Shown here: in pieces, positions 45,116 through 53,882 of the stretch
How positions within the stretch are numbered: the stretch's first letter is position 1
Layout: every line of letters starts with the position of its first letter
Assembly (NCBI GenBank): GCA_039962225.1
Contig: JAMPKV010000017.1
Coordinates: 1 to 64,000 of the forward strand
From: Microcoleus sp. AS-A8
GTDB lineage: Bacteria; Cyanobacteriota; Cyanobacteriia; Cyanobacteriales; Coleofasciculaceae
Direction of reading: 5' to 3'
Length of the DNA stretch: 64,000 nt
Program-made: the position numbers and the translations under genes
The notes under the pieces: generated by a model
The model's database searches: none
What the model was told of the DNA's origin: nothing
Seen by the model: the letters and a program-made list of their open reading frames with translations, nothing else

Positions 45116-46864
45116 TCAATTCGCCTCTGCCATTAACATTCCCATTAGTCCAATCACAGAAGCATTGTAATCAATCGCATATTCATTTGTGGCATAAGAC
45201 CGTTCATCATCGAGATAGCTCAACGGCCCCAACCCTTTTGGTGCAATTCCATCCTCCGCCTTAGCATTAGGCCCACCCACCATTAAACCGGGAATTACGA
45301 TTTTTTTGGCTTGTGCTATCCGGTGATGTACGTTCCGCACCGAGTTGGAGCCTACCCCCGTAATGAAGGATTTATTAAAATGATTTCGTCCTACTAGATA
45401 ATCCAACTGGTCAACGGCGGCTTTCAAGTAGTCTTGATTGCCTGTGAGACGATAGGCATAAAGTAGAGTGATTCCCTCTTCAGCCGCCCTTTTATTAGAA
45501 GCCCAGATGAAATCTTGATTAGCCAAACGGTAGCCACTAGAAGCAACCTTTTGCATCAGAGAGTCTGCCCGTTGTAGGAGCTTTTCCTTAATTTGTTGTT
45601 TTAGAGGATCTGAACCTTTCCGACCTGTCAGCATCAGATAGTCAGTCATGCCCAAAGGAGAAGGGTCACTCCATTCATAGAGGCTATAAGTCCAAGAAGC
45701 GATGTTTTGAGTTAGGTATTGCTCAAAGGCTGAGTTACCCGTAGTAATTAACAATTCTGCGGCAGCCCAAAGCCTATCATTTGTATCTGTTTGCAGACGA
45801 CCTTCAGGAGACTGATTTAGGTATCCACCAGAACCGTTATCGTCCCCTTGAACCCAATCTACTTTCGTTGAGGGTTCTGTTTGTAGAAAACTCCAAGCTT
45901 TCTGAGCTGCTTTCAAACAGTTCTGAGCAAATTTAGCGTCATAGGGTGCATAAATTCTATTCGCCATTGCCATTGCAGCGGCAAACTTGGCCGTTTCTGG
46001 AGTAGAGATGCCATAGAGATATCGGGGTTGTTTATCTTCATGGGGCACAATTGCTCCAGGCCACTCTTTTCCTGAGAGCTTGCGGTAAACAGCGCCATCC
46101 TCCCGTTGCATCGTCAGCATCCAATCCAATCCAACTTTAACTTCATCCAGGATGTCGGGACGACGATTCCCACTCTCAGGAATGGCAAGTTGGCGATCGC
46201 TAAATAAATTAGGATATTGCTCGTACAGGCTTAACAATCGACCAACAGTCACGGCAGTTGGCCCAACATATTTGCCGTAATCCCCAGCATCATGCCAGCC
46301 ACCTGTAGCGCGTTTTGGCTTCCCATCTTGATTGAAGGCATCTGTATGAGCAACCAGTCCATCGCTGATATGGCAGGGGGGATGATTCACCCCACTCGCC
46401 GAATCTCTTACAGCAACACCGCACCGCTGCAAGTAGTAAGAACGCAGGAGTTTGCTCAAGGATTCTCGATAGATGTTTTTCCCAATCTGGAAAGGATAGG
46501 ACTTAATATCGCCGGATTTTAGGTAATAAGAACCTTCTTTATTAAATTTGGAAAAATCAATAGTCTGGATGATATCCTGACTGGCGGCATCTTGTTGCGG
46601 TGCGCTCAATTCAGTTTCAAAAACAGCCCGTTTAGTTCTGTTGCTAACCAGTTGGACTTTGCCCGGTTGGGGAGCGCTCAAATTGAGCAATAGAGCTGTC
46701 TTAGTAGTATTAGGATAGTAGCCAACTTGATTAATAACAATTTTTGAGGCGGCAGCTTTACTGGGAGTTTGAGCATTACTCTTGGCTGAGAAGCCGTATG
46801 CGATCGCAAAAACGCAGCTGAGCGCAATTACGATAATAAAAATTAACATTTTGCTGATTTTCAT
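45116..46864 (-). CDS. Glycoside hydrolase family 9 endoglucanase
   Basis: A 582-residue exported enzyme. Signal or anchor helix at residues 6-26, then an Ig-like N-terminal CelD domain (about 42-130, INQVGYYPNTTKTALL) and the GH9 catalytic barrel. Catalytic Asp pair lies in GGWHDAGDYGKY; the catalytic Glu in ATNEYAIDYNA; the GH9 His block is near VHHRIA. It should hydrolyse beta-1,4-glucan. In a cyanobacterium it may trim the cell's own cellulose or other wall or sheath glucan, as no cellulose synthase is in the window. No carbohydrate-binding module is present. Confidence 0.9.
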   Translation of the reverse strand: MKISKMLIFIIVIALSCVFAIAYGFSAKSNAQTPSKAAASKIVINQVGYYPNTTKTALLLNLSAPQPGKVQLVSNRTKRAVFETELSAPQQDAASQDIIQTIDFSKFNKEGSYYLKSGDIKSYPFQIGKNIYRESLSKLLRSYYLQRCGVAVRDSASGVNHPPCHISDGLVAHTDAFNQDGKPKRATGGWHDAGDYGKYVGPTAVTVGRLLSLYEQYPNLFSDRQLAIPESGNRRPDILDEVKVGLDWMLTMQREDGAVYRKLSGKEWPGAIVPHEDKQPRYLYGISTPETAKFAAAMAMANRIYAPYDAKFAQNCLKAAQKAWSFLQTEPSTKVDWVQGDDNGSGGYLNQSPEGRLQTDTNDRLWAAAELLITTGNSAFEQYLTQNIASWTYSLYEWSDPSPLGMTDYLMLTGRKGSDPLKQQIKEKLLQRADSLMQKVASSGYRLANQDFIWASNKRAAEEGITLLYAYRLTGNQDYLKAAVDQLDYLVGRNHFNKSFITGVGSNSVRNVHHRIAQAKKIVIPGLMVGGPNAKAEDGIAPKGLGPLSYLDDERSYATNEYAIDYNASVIGLMGMLMAEAN

Positions 46865-47426
46865 TTTGTCTGAAGCTTTACCTTCAAGCTGACTGGGATC
46901 TCAATACTCTTCGGTAGCGTGAGATTTAACACCGGGAGATACCCCAGCTCTCCACAGAACAAAGAGCGCAAGCAACATCTGGCTTCTCCCCTTTTCACCG
47001 GAACTCATACGAGGAAGAGAGGGAGCTAAAAGAGACTACCCAATTGGGAGACCATCAGAATCTCCTGTCGTCTCCACCCCTCCTAATGTTCCTTTGGTCA
47101 ACAGAAAAGTCAGGAGACGTGACTTAGCATAAAAATTTTGAAAAAAGAGTGTAAAGCAATACATTTAATGTCTCTTTACTTTTGGAGAGACGTATTACTA
47201 GATAGCCAAAAAGCTAGTTAAATCGTGCATTCCGCTCAAATGTTATCTAAAAAGGCTAGTCCTGCGATAGTGCTGTCTGCCATTAGAGGAATTTTTTTTC
47301 ATCAGTAAATATTCGGAATAGTTTCTCACCGCGCCTAGAAAATTTTCCGTAATTTACCTGTTTTTGATTCAAAGGGAAGCTTTTTAAGATAGCTACAACC
47401 ACGTCAAAAGGCAGTACAGAAGAACT
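46865..47426. promoter_or_regulatory. Divergent intergenic region
   Basis: About 560 bases between the GH9 gene and a secreted-protein gene. No coding or RNA gene was recognised; it should hold both promoters. Confidence 0.4.
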
Positions 47427-48026
47427 ATGGGACATCTACAAGAATTTGCAAAAGCTTCACTTGTGAGTTTGAGTGCATTGGCTTTCGCCGCATTACCGGG
47501 TGGGGCAATTCCCTTTGGCTCGAATAAAGTGTATCGGGTTGGGCAGGATGTAATCATCAGCGCTCCTGCAAGCAGCAAGGTTGAAGTCGGGTTAGGTGCC
47601 CGTGTACGCAACAAAGCTGTAGTGGCTGGGAGTTGTGGAGAAGTCAAGATTACTTTACCTAAAACTTCCCCTGCAACGGTACAAGTAGGCACGAAAACAT
47701 TAACGATTGCCAACTTGCCCACTCAAAGTTTACCTAGCTGTAAAAATGGGCAATTTACAGAAGCCCGGACAACTGACTTCAAAACGGCTGAAGGCAAGGT
47801 TGTGGTAGTAGGATTTACGCCAAGTCAAAGCGTGGCTGTAGGGATTCCAACGCCCACCACTCGACGAGTTTCCATCAACGCCTGCGGATTTGGGACTATA
47901 AAGGGTGCTTCTGGAAGTATCACAGTTAACGGTCAGGACTACAATGTGAGCCAACTTCCTGACGCTGGTGCATCTCCAGCCTGCCGTAAGGGCACCGCAT
48001 ATACTCCTTCATCTTGGTCTCGCTAA
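47427..48026 (+). CDS. Secreted protein with a duplicated Cys module
   Basis: A 199-residue protein with a signal peptide (ASLVSLSALAFAALPGGA). The mature part contains a module found twice: first about residues 67-115 (AGSCGEVKITLP then SLPSCKNGQFTEA), second about residues 150-195 (NACGFGTIKG then ASPACRKGTAYTP). Each has one Cys near the start and one near the end, suggesting one disulfide per module. No family recognised. A strong terminator follows. Confidence 0.7.
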   Translation: MGHLQEFAKASLVSLSALAFAALPGGAIPFGSNKVYRVGQDVIISAPASSKVEVGLGARVRNKAVVAGSCGEVKITLPKTSPATVQVGTKTLTIANLPTQSLPSCKNGQFTEARTTDFKTAEGKVVVVGFTPSQSVAVGIPTPTTRRVSINACGFGTIKGASGSITVNGQDYNVSQLPDAGASPACRKGTAYTPSSWSR

Positions 48027-48164
48027 GGAGAGAGTAAGAGCTTTAAGCGTTTGCTTGTTTAACTTACAACTGAATGAGTCGTAGCTTTCTTGTGGAAGGG
48101 GCATTTTGCCTGTCCAGGCTATGGTGACTTAGATGTTTAGCCGCCTACCATAACTGAAGTTCAG

Positions 48165-48193
48165 CCCACCCTGATTAAGGGTGGGTTGTTTTT
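48165..48193 (+). terminator. Intrinsic terminator after the duplicated-module gene
   Basis: Perfect stem CCCACCC / GGGTGGG, loop TGATTAA, followed by TTGTTTTTT. Confidence 0.92.
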
Positions 48194-48318
48194 TGCCAAC
48201 CCCTGCGAGTGAGGCAGAAACGATAGGATCTAAGCAGTAACACGATTCTAAAGGATCGCCAGATTGCTTCCATGCCTACAGGAGCAATCAACTTCAGCCG
48301 TAAGCTTCTTTATATCCA

Positions 48319-49302
48319 ATGACAATTATCCGCGTGCCTAAATCCTGGGAAATCCCAGAGCGAGACGTTACCCCAGAATCCGCCTATCTCAATCGTCGTC
48401 GATTCCTGAAAACCCTGATGGGGGCTGGTATCGGAGCAAGCCTGATGCCAATTCTCGGCTGTGAGAAGAGAGAGGAAGTCAATAGCAAATTAGCCGTAAC
48501 TCTGGATACCGCCAGTTTAGAGGCTAAGCGTAATCCCGCTTTTTCTGAGGTTGACCGACCGACTACAGAGCAAATTCTGGCAGGACAGTATAACAACTAC
48601 TATGAGTTCGGCATGACCAAATCCATTTGGCAAGCGGCTCAGGCATTGCCAACCGAAGACTGGAAAGTTGAGGTGAGGGGTTTGGTGAAGAATCCGCGCA
48701 CTTATGATTTAGATGATTTGCAGAAAGCTTTTCCCATGGAAGAGCGCCTCTATCGCTTTCGCTGTGTCGAAGCTTGGTCGATGGTGATTCCCTGGATTGG
48801 ATTCCCCATGAAATCGCTCATTGCGGCGGTCGAGCCAATGGATAAAGCAAAGTTTGTCAGGTTTATTTCTTATTATGATTCTAAAATCACAGCCGGCCCT
48901 TTCTGGACATTAGGGCAAAGGCTACCATGGCCTTATACGGAAGGGTTGCGACTTGAGGAAATGGCAAATGATCTGGCATTCTTTGCCATTGGCAATTACG
49001 GTCATCTGCTACCGAAGCAGCATGGTGCGCCAATTCGAGCCGTGTTGCCTTGGAAGTATGGATTCAAGGGAGCAAAGTCGATTGTCAAAATTGAGTTTGT
49101 TGAGGCTCAGCCTGCAACATTTTGGAACACTATCGATTCCCATGAATATGATTTTGAGGCCAACGTTAATCCCCAAAAACCTCACCCTCGTTGGTCACAA
49201 GCGACGGAGAAATTTATTAGCCAAGGGCCGGATCTGAAATGGAAAAAACGCCCAACGCTTCCTTATAACGGTTATGGAGAATATGTGGCGAGTTTGTATT
49301 AG
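48319..49302 (+). CDS. msrP: Protein-methionine-sulfoxide reductase, molybdopterin subunit
   Basis: A 327-residue periplasmic molybdoenzyme (YedY/MsrP). A Tat signal (NRRRFLKTLMGAGIGASL) leads in; the molybdenum-ligand Cys is in RFRCVEAWSMVIPW; WSMVIPWIGFPM and KYGFKGAKSIVKIEF are typical. MsrP repairs oxidised methionine in periplasmic proteins. The usual haem partner MsrQ is not adjacent here; MsrP without linked msrQ occurs in some bacteria, and another electron donor may serve. Confidence 0.93.
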   Translation: MTIIRVPKSWEIPERDVTPESAYLNRRRFLKTLMGAGIGASLMPILGCEKREEVNSKLAVTLDTASLEAKRNPAFSEVDRPTTEQILAGQYNNYYEFGMTKSIWQAAQALPTEDWKVEVRGLVKNPRTYDLDDLQKAFPMEERLYRFRCVEAWSMVIPWIGFPMKSLIAAVEPMDKAKFVRFISYYDSKITAGPFWTLGQRLPWPYTEGLRLEEMANDLAFFAIGNYGHLLPKQHGAPIRAVLPWKYGFKGAKSIVKIEFVEAQPATFWNTIDSHEYDFEANVNPQKPHPRWSQATEKFISQGPDLKWKKRPTLPYNGYGEYVASLY

Positions 49303-49428
49303 AGCTTACCTATCGATCCCCTACCCCCCCTTTTTAAGGGAAGCTAAGAAATCTCTACTAGAAACGCCCCTAGGATTGTTGAAAATGGCTATTACTTGAA
49401 ATAGTTGAGCATTGCGCTTATTGGCAAT

Positions 49429-50565
49429 ATGACTGACCCAAACACGGCTAAACTCATTTTTCAACAGGGTGTTCGCTGTTTATAATTACAAGATTTTGAA
49501 GTCGCGATCGCTCTTTTCGATGATGCGGTTAAACTTATCCCTGATGATGCCGAGGCTTGGGCTTGTCGAGGGTTAACGCTAGGGCATTTGCAGCGCTACG
49601 CCGAGTCAATTGAGAGCTTTAATCGCGCAGTACTGTTGAATCCGAAGGATGTGCGAATTTGGTTAAATCGAGGTATTTCTCTGTCCGAGTGGGGAAAACA
49701 GGAAGAGGCAATTGCCAGTTTTGATAAAGTTTTAGCCCTTCAACCCAAGGACTCTGAAGCTTGGACGAATCGGGGTAATTCCCTGGTGTTATTGGGTCGC
49801 CATCAAGATGCGATCGCTGATTATGACAAGGCGATAAAATTTAATTCAAATTACTATAAGGCTTGGAGTAATCGAGCCAATGCACAGTTTAACTTAGGTC
49901 ACTTTCGGCGGGCTATTGCCTGCTATGACAAAGCCCTATCCATTCAGTCGGATGACCCAGAAGTGTGGTACAACCGGGGCTGTACGTTGATGGCAGAGGG
50001 GAGAATACAGGATGCGATCGCAAGTTATGACAAAGCAATAGAAATCAATCCAAAGCATGTCCCGTCTTGGATGAATCGCGGCAATTCACTATCAAATCAA
50101 GGCAATCAAAAAGAGGCATTAGCTTGCTATGAAAAAGCGATAAAAATCCAGCCAAATGACTCTCACGCTTGGAATAATCGTGGATTCATCTTGCGGCGGA
50201 TGGGACGTTTGAAAGAAGCTGTAGCCAGCTATGAACAAGCCGTGAAATGTATGCCTGAGAACTATGAAGCTTGGGACAATCAGGGTTATATCTTGGTTTT
50301 GTTGGGGCGGTACAAGGAAGCAATGGCAAATTTCGAGAAGGCTTTAGAGATTAATGCTAATCATGTCAATGCTATTTATAACAAAGGTTACTGTTATGCT
50401 CGACAGGGTAAGGTGACATTAGCGGTTAATTATATAGAACAGGCGATTGAGATTAATCCAGATAAATATCGGCAAGTTGCCAAAACCGATCCAGGTTTGG
50501 ATTGTCTGCGGAAGAATAAGCGGTTTCAGGCTTTAATTGAGGATAGTAAGGGTAAGGGGAGGTGA
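49429..50565 (+). pseudogene. TPR-repeat protein interrupted by an early stop codon
   Basis: Read from ATG 49429, the frame gives 18 codons (MTDPNTAKLIFQQGVRCL) and then TAA at 49483-49485; after it the same frame stays open to 50565 and codes for ten TPR repeats, of which the first is split by the stop. The simplest reading is a Tyr or Gln/Lys codon mutated to TAA. A shortened protein could start at TTG 49588 with nine intact repeats, so loss of function is not certain. The TPR units (NRGxxLxxxGxxxEAIAxYDKAIxINP) are close to those of the next gene. TPR proteins act as protein-interaction scaffolds. Confidence 0.75.
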
Positions 50566-50628
50566 AGGGTGATCGCATTGATACCTTAATGACCAATTTA
50601 GCAAAACTTGAATCGAAGAAGTACCCCT

Positions 50629-52377
50629 ATGAGTACCCTCCTTTTAGAACGTCAGGATGAAGTAATTGCGAGCCTCGAAAAACTTCTAGAAAATAAACCC
50701 GATAAAGACAATACCTGGTACAACCAGGGCAATGCACTATTTAATTTAGGACGCTTAGATGAGGCAATCGCTAGCTACGACAAACCCCTAGAAATTCAAC
50801 CAAATTTCTATGAAGCCTGGTACAATCGAGGCAATGCATTGTTTTACTTGGGACGCTATGAAGAAGCGATTGCCAGTTACGACAAAGCCCTGCAAATTCA
50901 ACCAAACTCTCACGAAGCGTGGTACAACCGAGGCATTGCGCTGTTTAGCTTGGGAGCTTATGAAGAAGAGATCGCCAGCTACGACAAAGCCATTGCAATT
51001 AAACCTGATGACCACGAAGCCTGGTACAACCGGGGCAATGCACTGCTTAAGTTAGGATGCTATGAAGAGGCGATCGCTAACTATGATAAAGCCATTGCAA
51101 TTAAACACGACAAAGACAAAGCCTGGAACAACCGGGGCGCTGCACTGGGAAAATTGGGACGCTATGAAGAGGCGATCGCTAGCTATAACAAAGCCATTGA
51201 AATTAAACCCGATAAAGATGAAGCCTGGTACAACCGAGGTATTGCCTTGTCTGACTTGGAATGCTATGAAGAAGCAATTGCTAGCTATGACAAAGCTCTG
51301 GAATTGAAACCCACTTTCTATCAAGCTGAGTACAATCGGGGCATTGCCTTGTCTGACTTGGGACACCATGAAGAGGCGCTCGCTAGCTATGATAAAGTAC
51401 TCAAAATCAAACCAGACTTCTACGAAGCTTTGTACAACCGAGGCATCGAGTTAAGGAACTTGGAACGGCTAGAAGAGGCGGTCGCTAGCTACGACAAAGC
51501 CCTTGCAATTAAACCCAATGAGTACGAAGTCTGGTACCACCGGGGTACTGCGCTGGGGGAATTGGGATATCTGGAAAAGGCGCTCGCCAGCTTCAATAGA
51601 GCCATAGGAATTAAACCAGACAAGTACGAAGCCTGGTACAACCAAGGTACTGTTCTTTTGAAATTAGGATATTCTCAAGAGGCGATTGCTAGCTTTGACA
51701 AAGCTACAGGAATGAAACTAGACCTTCACCAAGCCTGGAGCAACCGGGGTTATGCGTTGGTGAATTTGGGGCGCTACGACGAGGCGATCGCTAGCTACAA
51801 CAAAGCCTTAGAAGTCGAACCGGACTACCACGAAGCCTGGTACAACAAAGCTTGCTGTTATGCCTTTCAAGGCAATGTTGAGCAAGCTATTGAGAACTTA
51901 CGACAAGCCATCAATCTGAGTCCTGATGAATACCGAGAGAAGGCAAAAACTGACTCAGATTTTGACAGCATTCGAGAGGATGAGCGGTTTCAGGCTTTAA
52001 TTCAGGAAGAAAGCGATTGGGAAGAAGGAGAAATAGACGAACAAGAATGGCTTCGAGCAGCAGCCAGCAGTCCAGCATTTGATTTCCTCAAAGACCCTGA
52101 AGAAGACACGTACAACTCAGCTACTTCCTTACAGCTCATAATCGAATATCCAGCTACACTTCCAGATGCTCTACAACAAACAAGGGAACAGTTTGAGCAA
52201 GAAGCTAAATGGGCAATGGCAGTCAAGTTATTTGAAATGAAACGTATATCTTCGGGGACAGCAGCTCAATTATTAGGTACAGATAGAGTTACTTTTCTGC
52301 TGAACTTGTATCGTTATGGCGCAGCCATGATTGACCTCGAAGAAGAGGAACTTTTATCTGACTTGGAGAATGCCTGA
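50629..52377 (+). CDS. TPR array fused to a UPF0175 antitoxin domain
   Basis: A 582-residue protein. After a short helical lead (residues 1-28), twelve TPR units of 34 residues run to about residue 437, each of the AWYNRGNALxxLGRYEEAIA type. A cap helix follows (SIREDERFQALIQ). Residues 462-496 carry EQEWLRAAASSPAFDFLKDP, a motif I know from short cyanobacterial antitoxins. Residues 497-582 form a UPF0175 domain: AKWAMAVKLFEMKRISSGTA, AAQLLGTDRVTFLLNLYRYG. UPF0175 is the antitoxin half of the UPF0175/DUF3368 toxin-antitoxin family, and the DUF3368 gene starts inside this gene's last codons. No internal start for a stand-alone antitoxin was seen. Start at ATG 50629; a TTG at 50608 is a weaker option. 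Confidence 0.88.
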   Translation: MSTLLLERQDEVIASLEKLLENKPDKDNTWYNQGNALFNLGRLDEAIASYDKPLEIQPNFYEAWYNRGNALFYLGRYEEAIASYDKALQIQPNSHEAWYNRGIALFSLGAYEEEIASYDKAIAIKPDDHEAWYNRGNALLKLGCYEEAIANYDKAIAIKHDKDKAWNNRGAALGKLGRYEEAIASYNKAIEIKPDKDEAWYNRGIALSDLECYEEAIASYDKALELKPTFYQAEYNRGIALSDLGHHEEALASYDKVLKIKPDFYEALYNRGIELRNLERLEEAVASYDKALAIKPNEYEVWYHRGTALGELGYLEKALASFNRAIGIKPDKYEAWYNQGTVLLKLGYSQEAIASFDKATGMKLDLHQAWSNRGYALVNLGRYDEAIASYNKALEVEPDYHEAWYNKACCYAFQGNVEQAIENLRQAINLSPDEYREKAKTDSDFDSIREDERFQALIQEESDWEEGEIDEQEWLRAAASSPAFDFLKDPEEDTYNSATSLQLIIEYPATLPDALQQTREQFEQEAKWAMAVKLFEMKRISSGTAAQLLGTDRVTFLLNLYRYGAAMIDLEEEELLSDLENA

Positions 52378-52891
52378 AACTGAAAAAATTGTAATTGATG
52401 CTGCGCCACTCATTTCGCTTGTAGCAGCTCTGGGTGATTTAAAAGTCCTACAATCTCTTTACTATCAAGTGCTAGTTCCTTTTGAAGTCTGCCAGGAGAT
52501 ACTTGTAGGCGGTTCCAGTGGTTTTGCAGTAGCAGAATTTGAGGCTGCTACTTGGTTAGAGAAATGGTCGAATCCTCTGGAGATTTCCCTGCCTTTGCTC
52601 ACGTCTTCGCTGGATCGAGGTGAGGCAGCTGTGATTCAACTAGCCATAAATGAAAGCATCAAGACTGTCTGCATCGACGAGACAGTGGGCAGGCGTTTTG
52701 CTAAATTAAATGGGCTTTTACTCACAGGTTCTATTGGCATTTTGCTGCGTGCCAAAAAGGAAGGGTACTCATTCTCTATGCAAGAAGCCATTGAGCGGAT
52801 GAAAAACCGAGGTATTGGACTGAGTGAAAAAGTCGTCACTTTTGCGCTTAACCAAGCTGGTGAGAGTGAGGGCTTTGACAGCACCCTTTAG
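52370..52891 (+). CDS. PIN-domain toxin, DUF3368 type
   Basis: A 173-residue PIN-like nuclease. Acidic residues expected in the active site are present: Asp10 (VIDAAPLISL), Asp/Glu in SLDRGEAAVIQLA and Asp-Glu in VCIDETVGRRFAKL. DUF3368 proteins pair with UPF0175 antitoxins; PIN toxins usually cleave RNA such as tRNA or mRNA. The ATG overlaps the antitoxin gene by eight bases, so the two are translationally coupled. The frame is open upstream inside the antitoxin gene, but the conserved N-terminus starts at this Met. Confidence 0.88.
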   Translation: MPETEKIVIDAAPLISLVAALGDLKVLQSLYYQVLVPFEVCQEILVGGSSGFAVAEFEAATWLEKWSNPLEISLPLLTSSLDRGEAAVIQLAINESIKTVCIDETVGRRFAKLNGLLLTGSIGILLRAKKEGYSFSMQEAIERMKNRGIGLSEKVVTFALNQAGESEGFDSTL

Positions 52892-52934
52892 CAATTTTAG
52901 ACTTTGGTTCAGGAGCGCCCCCCACAGGTAAAAT

Positions 52935-53837
52935 ATGCGTCAATTTCCAAAATTCCTGATTACCCTCGCTGCTTGGGTAACATTTTCTCTCGTACCCCAA
53001 CCCGTTCTTTCCCAACAGTGGCGTCCCGTGCGCGGTGGCATAGCGTTTGGCATCAGTGGGATGGTGCTACTCACTCAGCAAAGTGATTCCCATTCTTTTC
53101 TCGTTGCTCATGACAATAAACAAAAAAATCAGGGACGTTTGGCAATTATTACCATTAAGGGTGAAGAGTCACCTCAATATTTCCCCTTAAAGTGGTCTAG
53201 TAATGCCCCGTTACCTGTCGATCTAGAATCTCTAACTGCCGTCCCTGGAACATCTGAACCTACTTTTATGGCAGCTACCAGTGCGGGAAAGGTTTATCAC
53301 TTCCGCTTGGATGCCTCGAAGCAAACGATCTCAATTCTTAACGTTTTTGATTTACCCAATATTGCCAAGGGCAGCAATTTTGAAGGATTTGCGGTACAGA
53401 AAATCGATGAGCAGTTAATGGCGGTATGGGCACATCGGGGAGAAGACGATGATCCAGCCGTACTTGACTGGGGACGGCTTGACCTGAATACTTACCAGAT
53501 TACTTCGATCCGTTCCGTTCCCTTAAAAGTACCGTTCCCTCTCTCAGCAGTTCGCCACATTTCCGACCTAAAGGTAGACTCAGCCGGGGTTCTGTTCATC
53601 TCTTCCGCCACAGACAACGGAGATGATGGGCCTTTTTCATCAGCTCTATATGTGGCAGGTGCATTTGGAATTCGCGAACAGCAAATTATATTTCGCCAGA
53701 ATTCTCAACTTGTTCCCCTGTATCGCTTTAACTACCACAAAATCGAAGCCATTGAACTGGTACCGGGGCGGAATGGCGGTCTGATTGTAGGTTCAGATGA
53801 TGAGAATATGGGGGGGGCTGTGTACTTGGATTGGTAG
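52935..53837 (+). CDS. Secreted protein, possibly beta-propeller
   Basis: A 300-residue protein with a signal peptide (FLITLAAWVTFSLVPQPVLS). The mature part is beta-rich, with repeated short strands and turns such as FLVAHDNKQKN, EGFAVQKID, ADLKVDSAG-like segments and ISDLKVDSAGVLFISSATDN. It looks like an esterase-like or phytase-like propeller, but the family is not certain. It lies 43 bases after the toxin gene; co-transcription is possible. Confidence 0.6.
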   Translation: MRQFPKFLITLAAWVTFSLVPQPVLSQQWRPVRGGIAFGISGMVLLTQQSDSHSFLVAHDNKQKNQGRLAIITIKGEESPQYFPLKWSSNAPLPVDLESLTAVPGTSEPTFMAATSAGKVYHFRLDASKQTISILNVFDLPNIAKGSNFEGFAVQKIDEQLMAVWAHRGEDDDPAVLDWGRLDLNTYQITSIRSVPLKVPFPLSAVRHISDLKVDSAGVLFISSATDNGDDGPFSSALYVAGAFGIREQQIIFRQNSQLVPLYRFNYHKIEAIELVPGRNGGLIVGSDDENMGGAVYLDW

Positions 53838-53882
53838 CGAATCTTTGCGGCTGCTAAACAGAATAGCGATCGCTATCCTGGT

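Noticed and set aside
50788-51369. Minus-strand frames in the TPR region
   Set aside because: Shadows caused by the 102-base periodicity of the TPR units.
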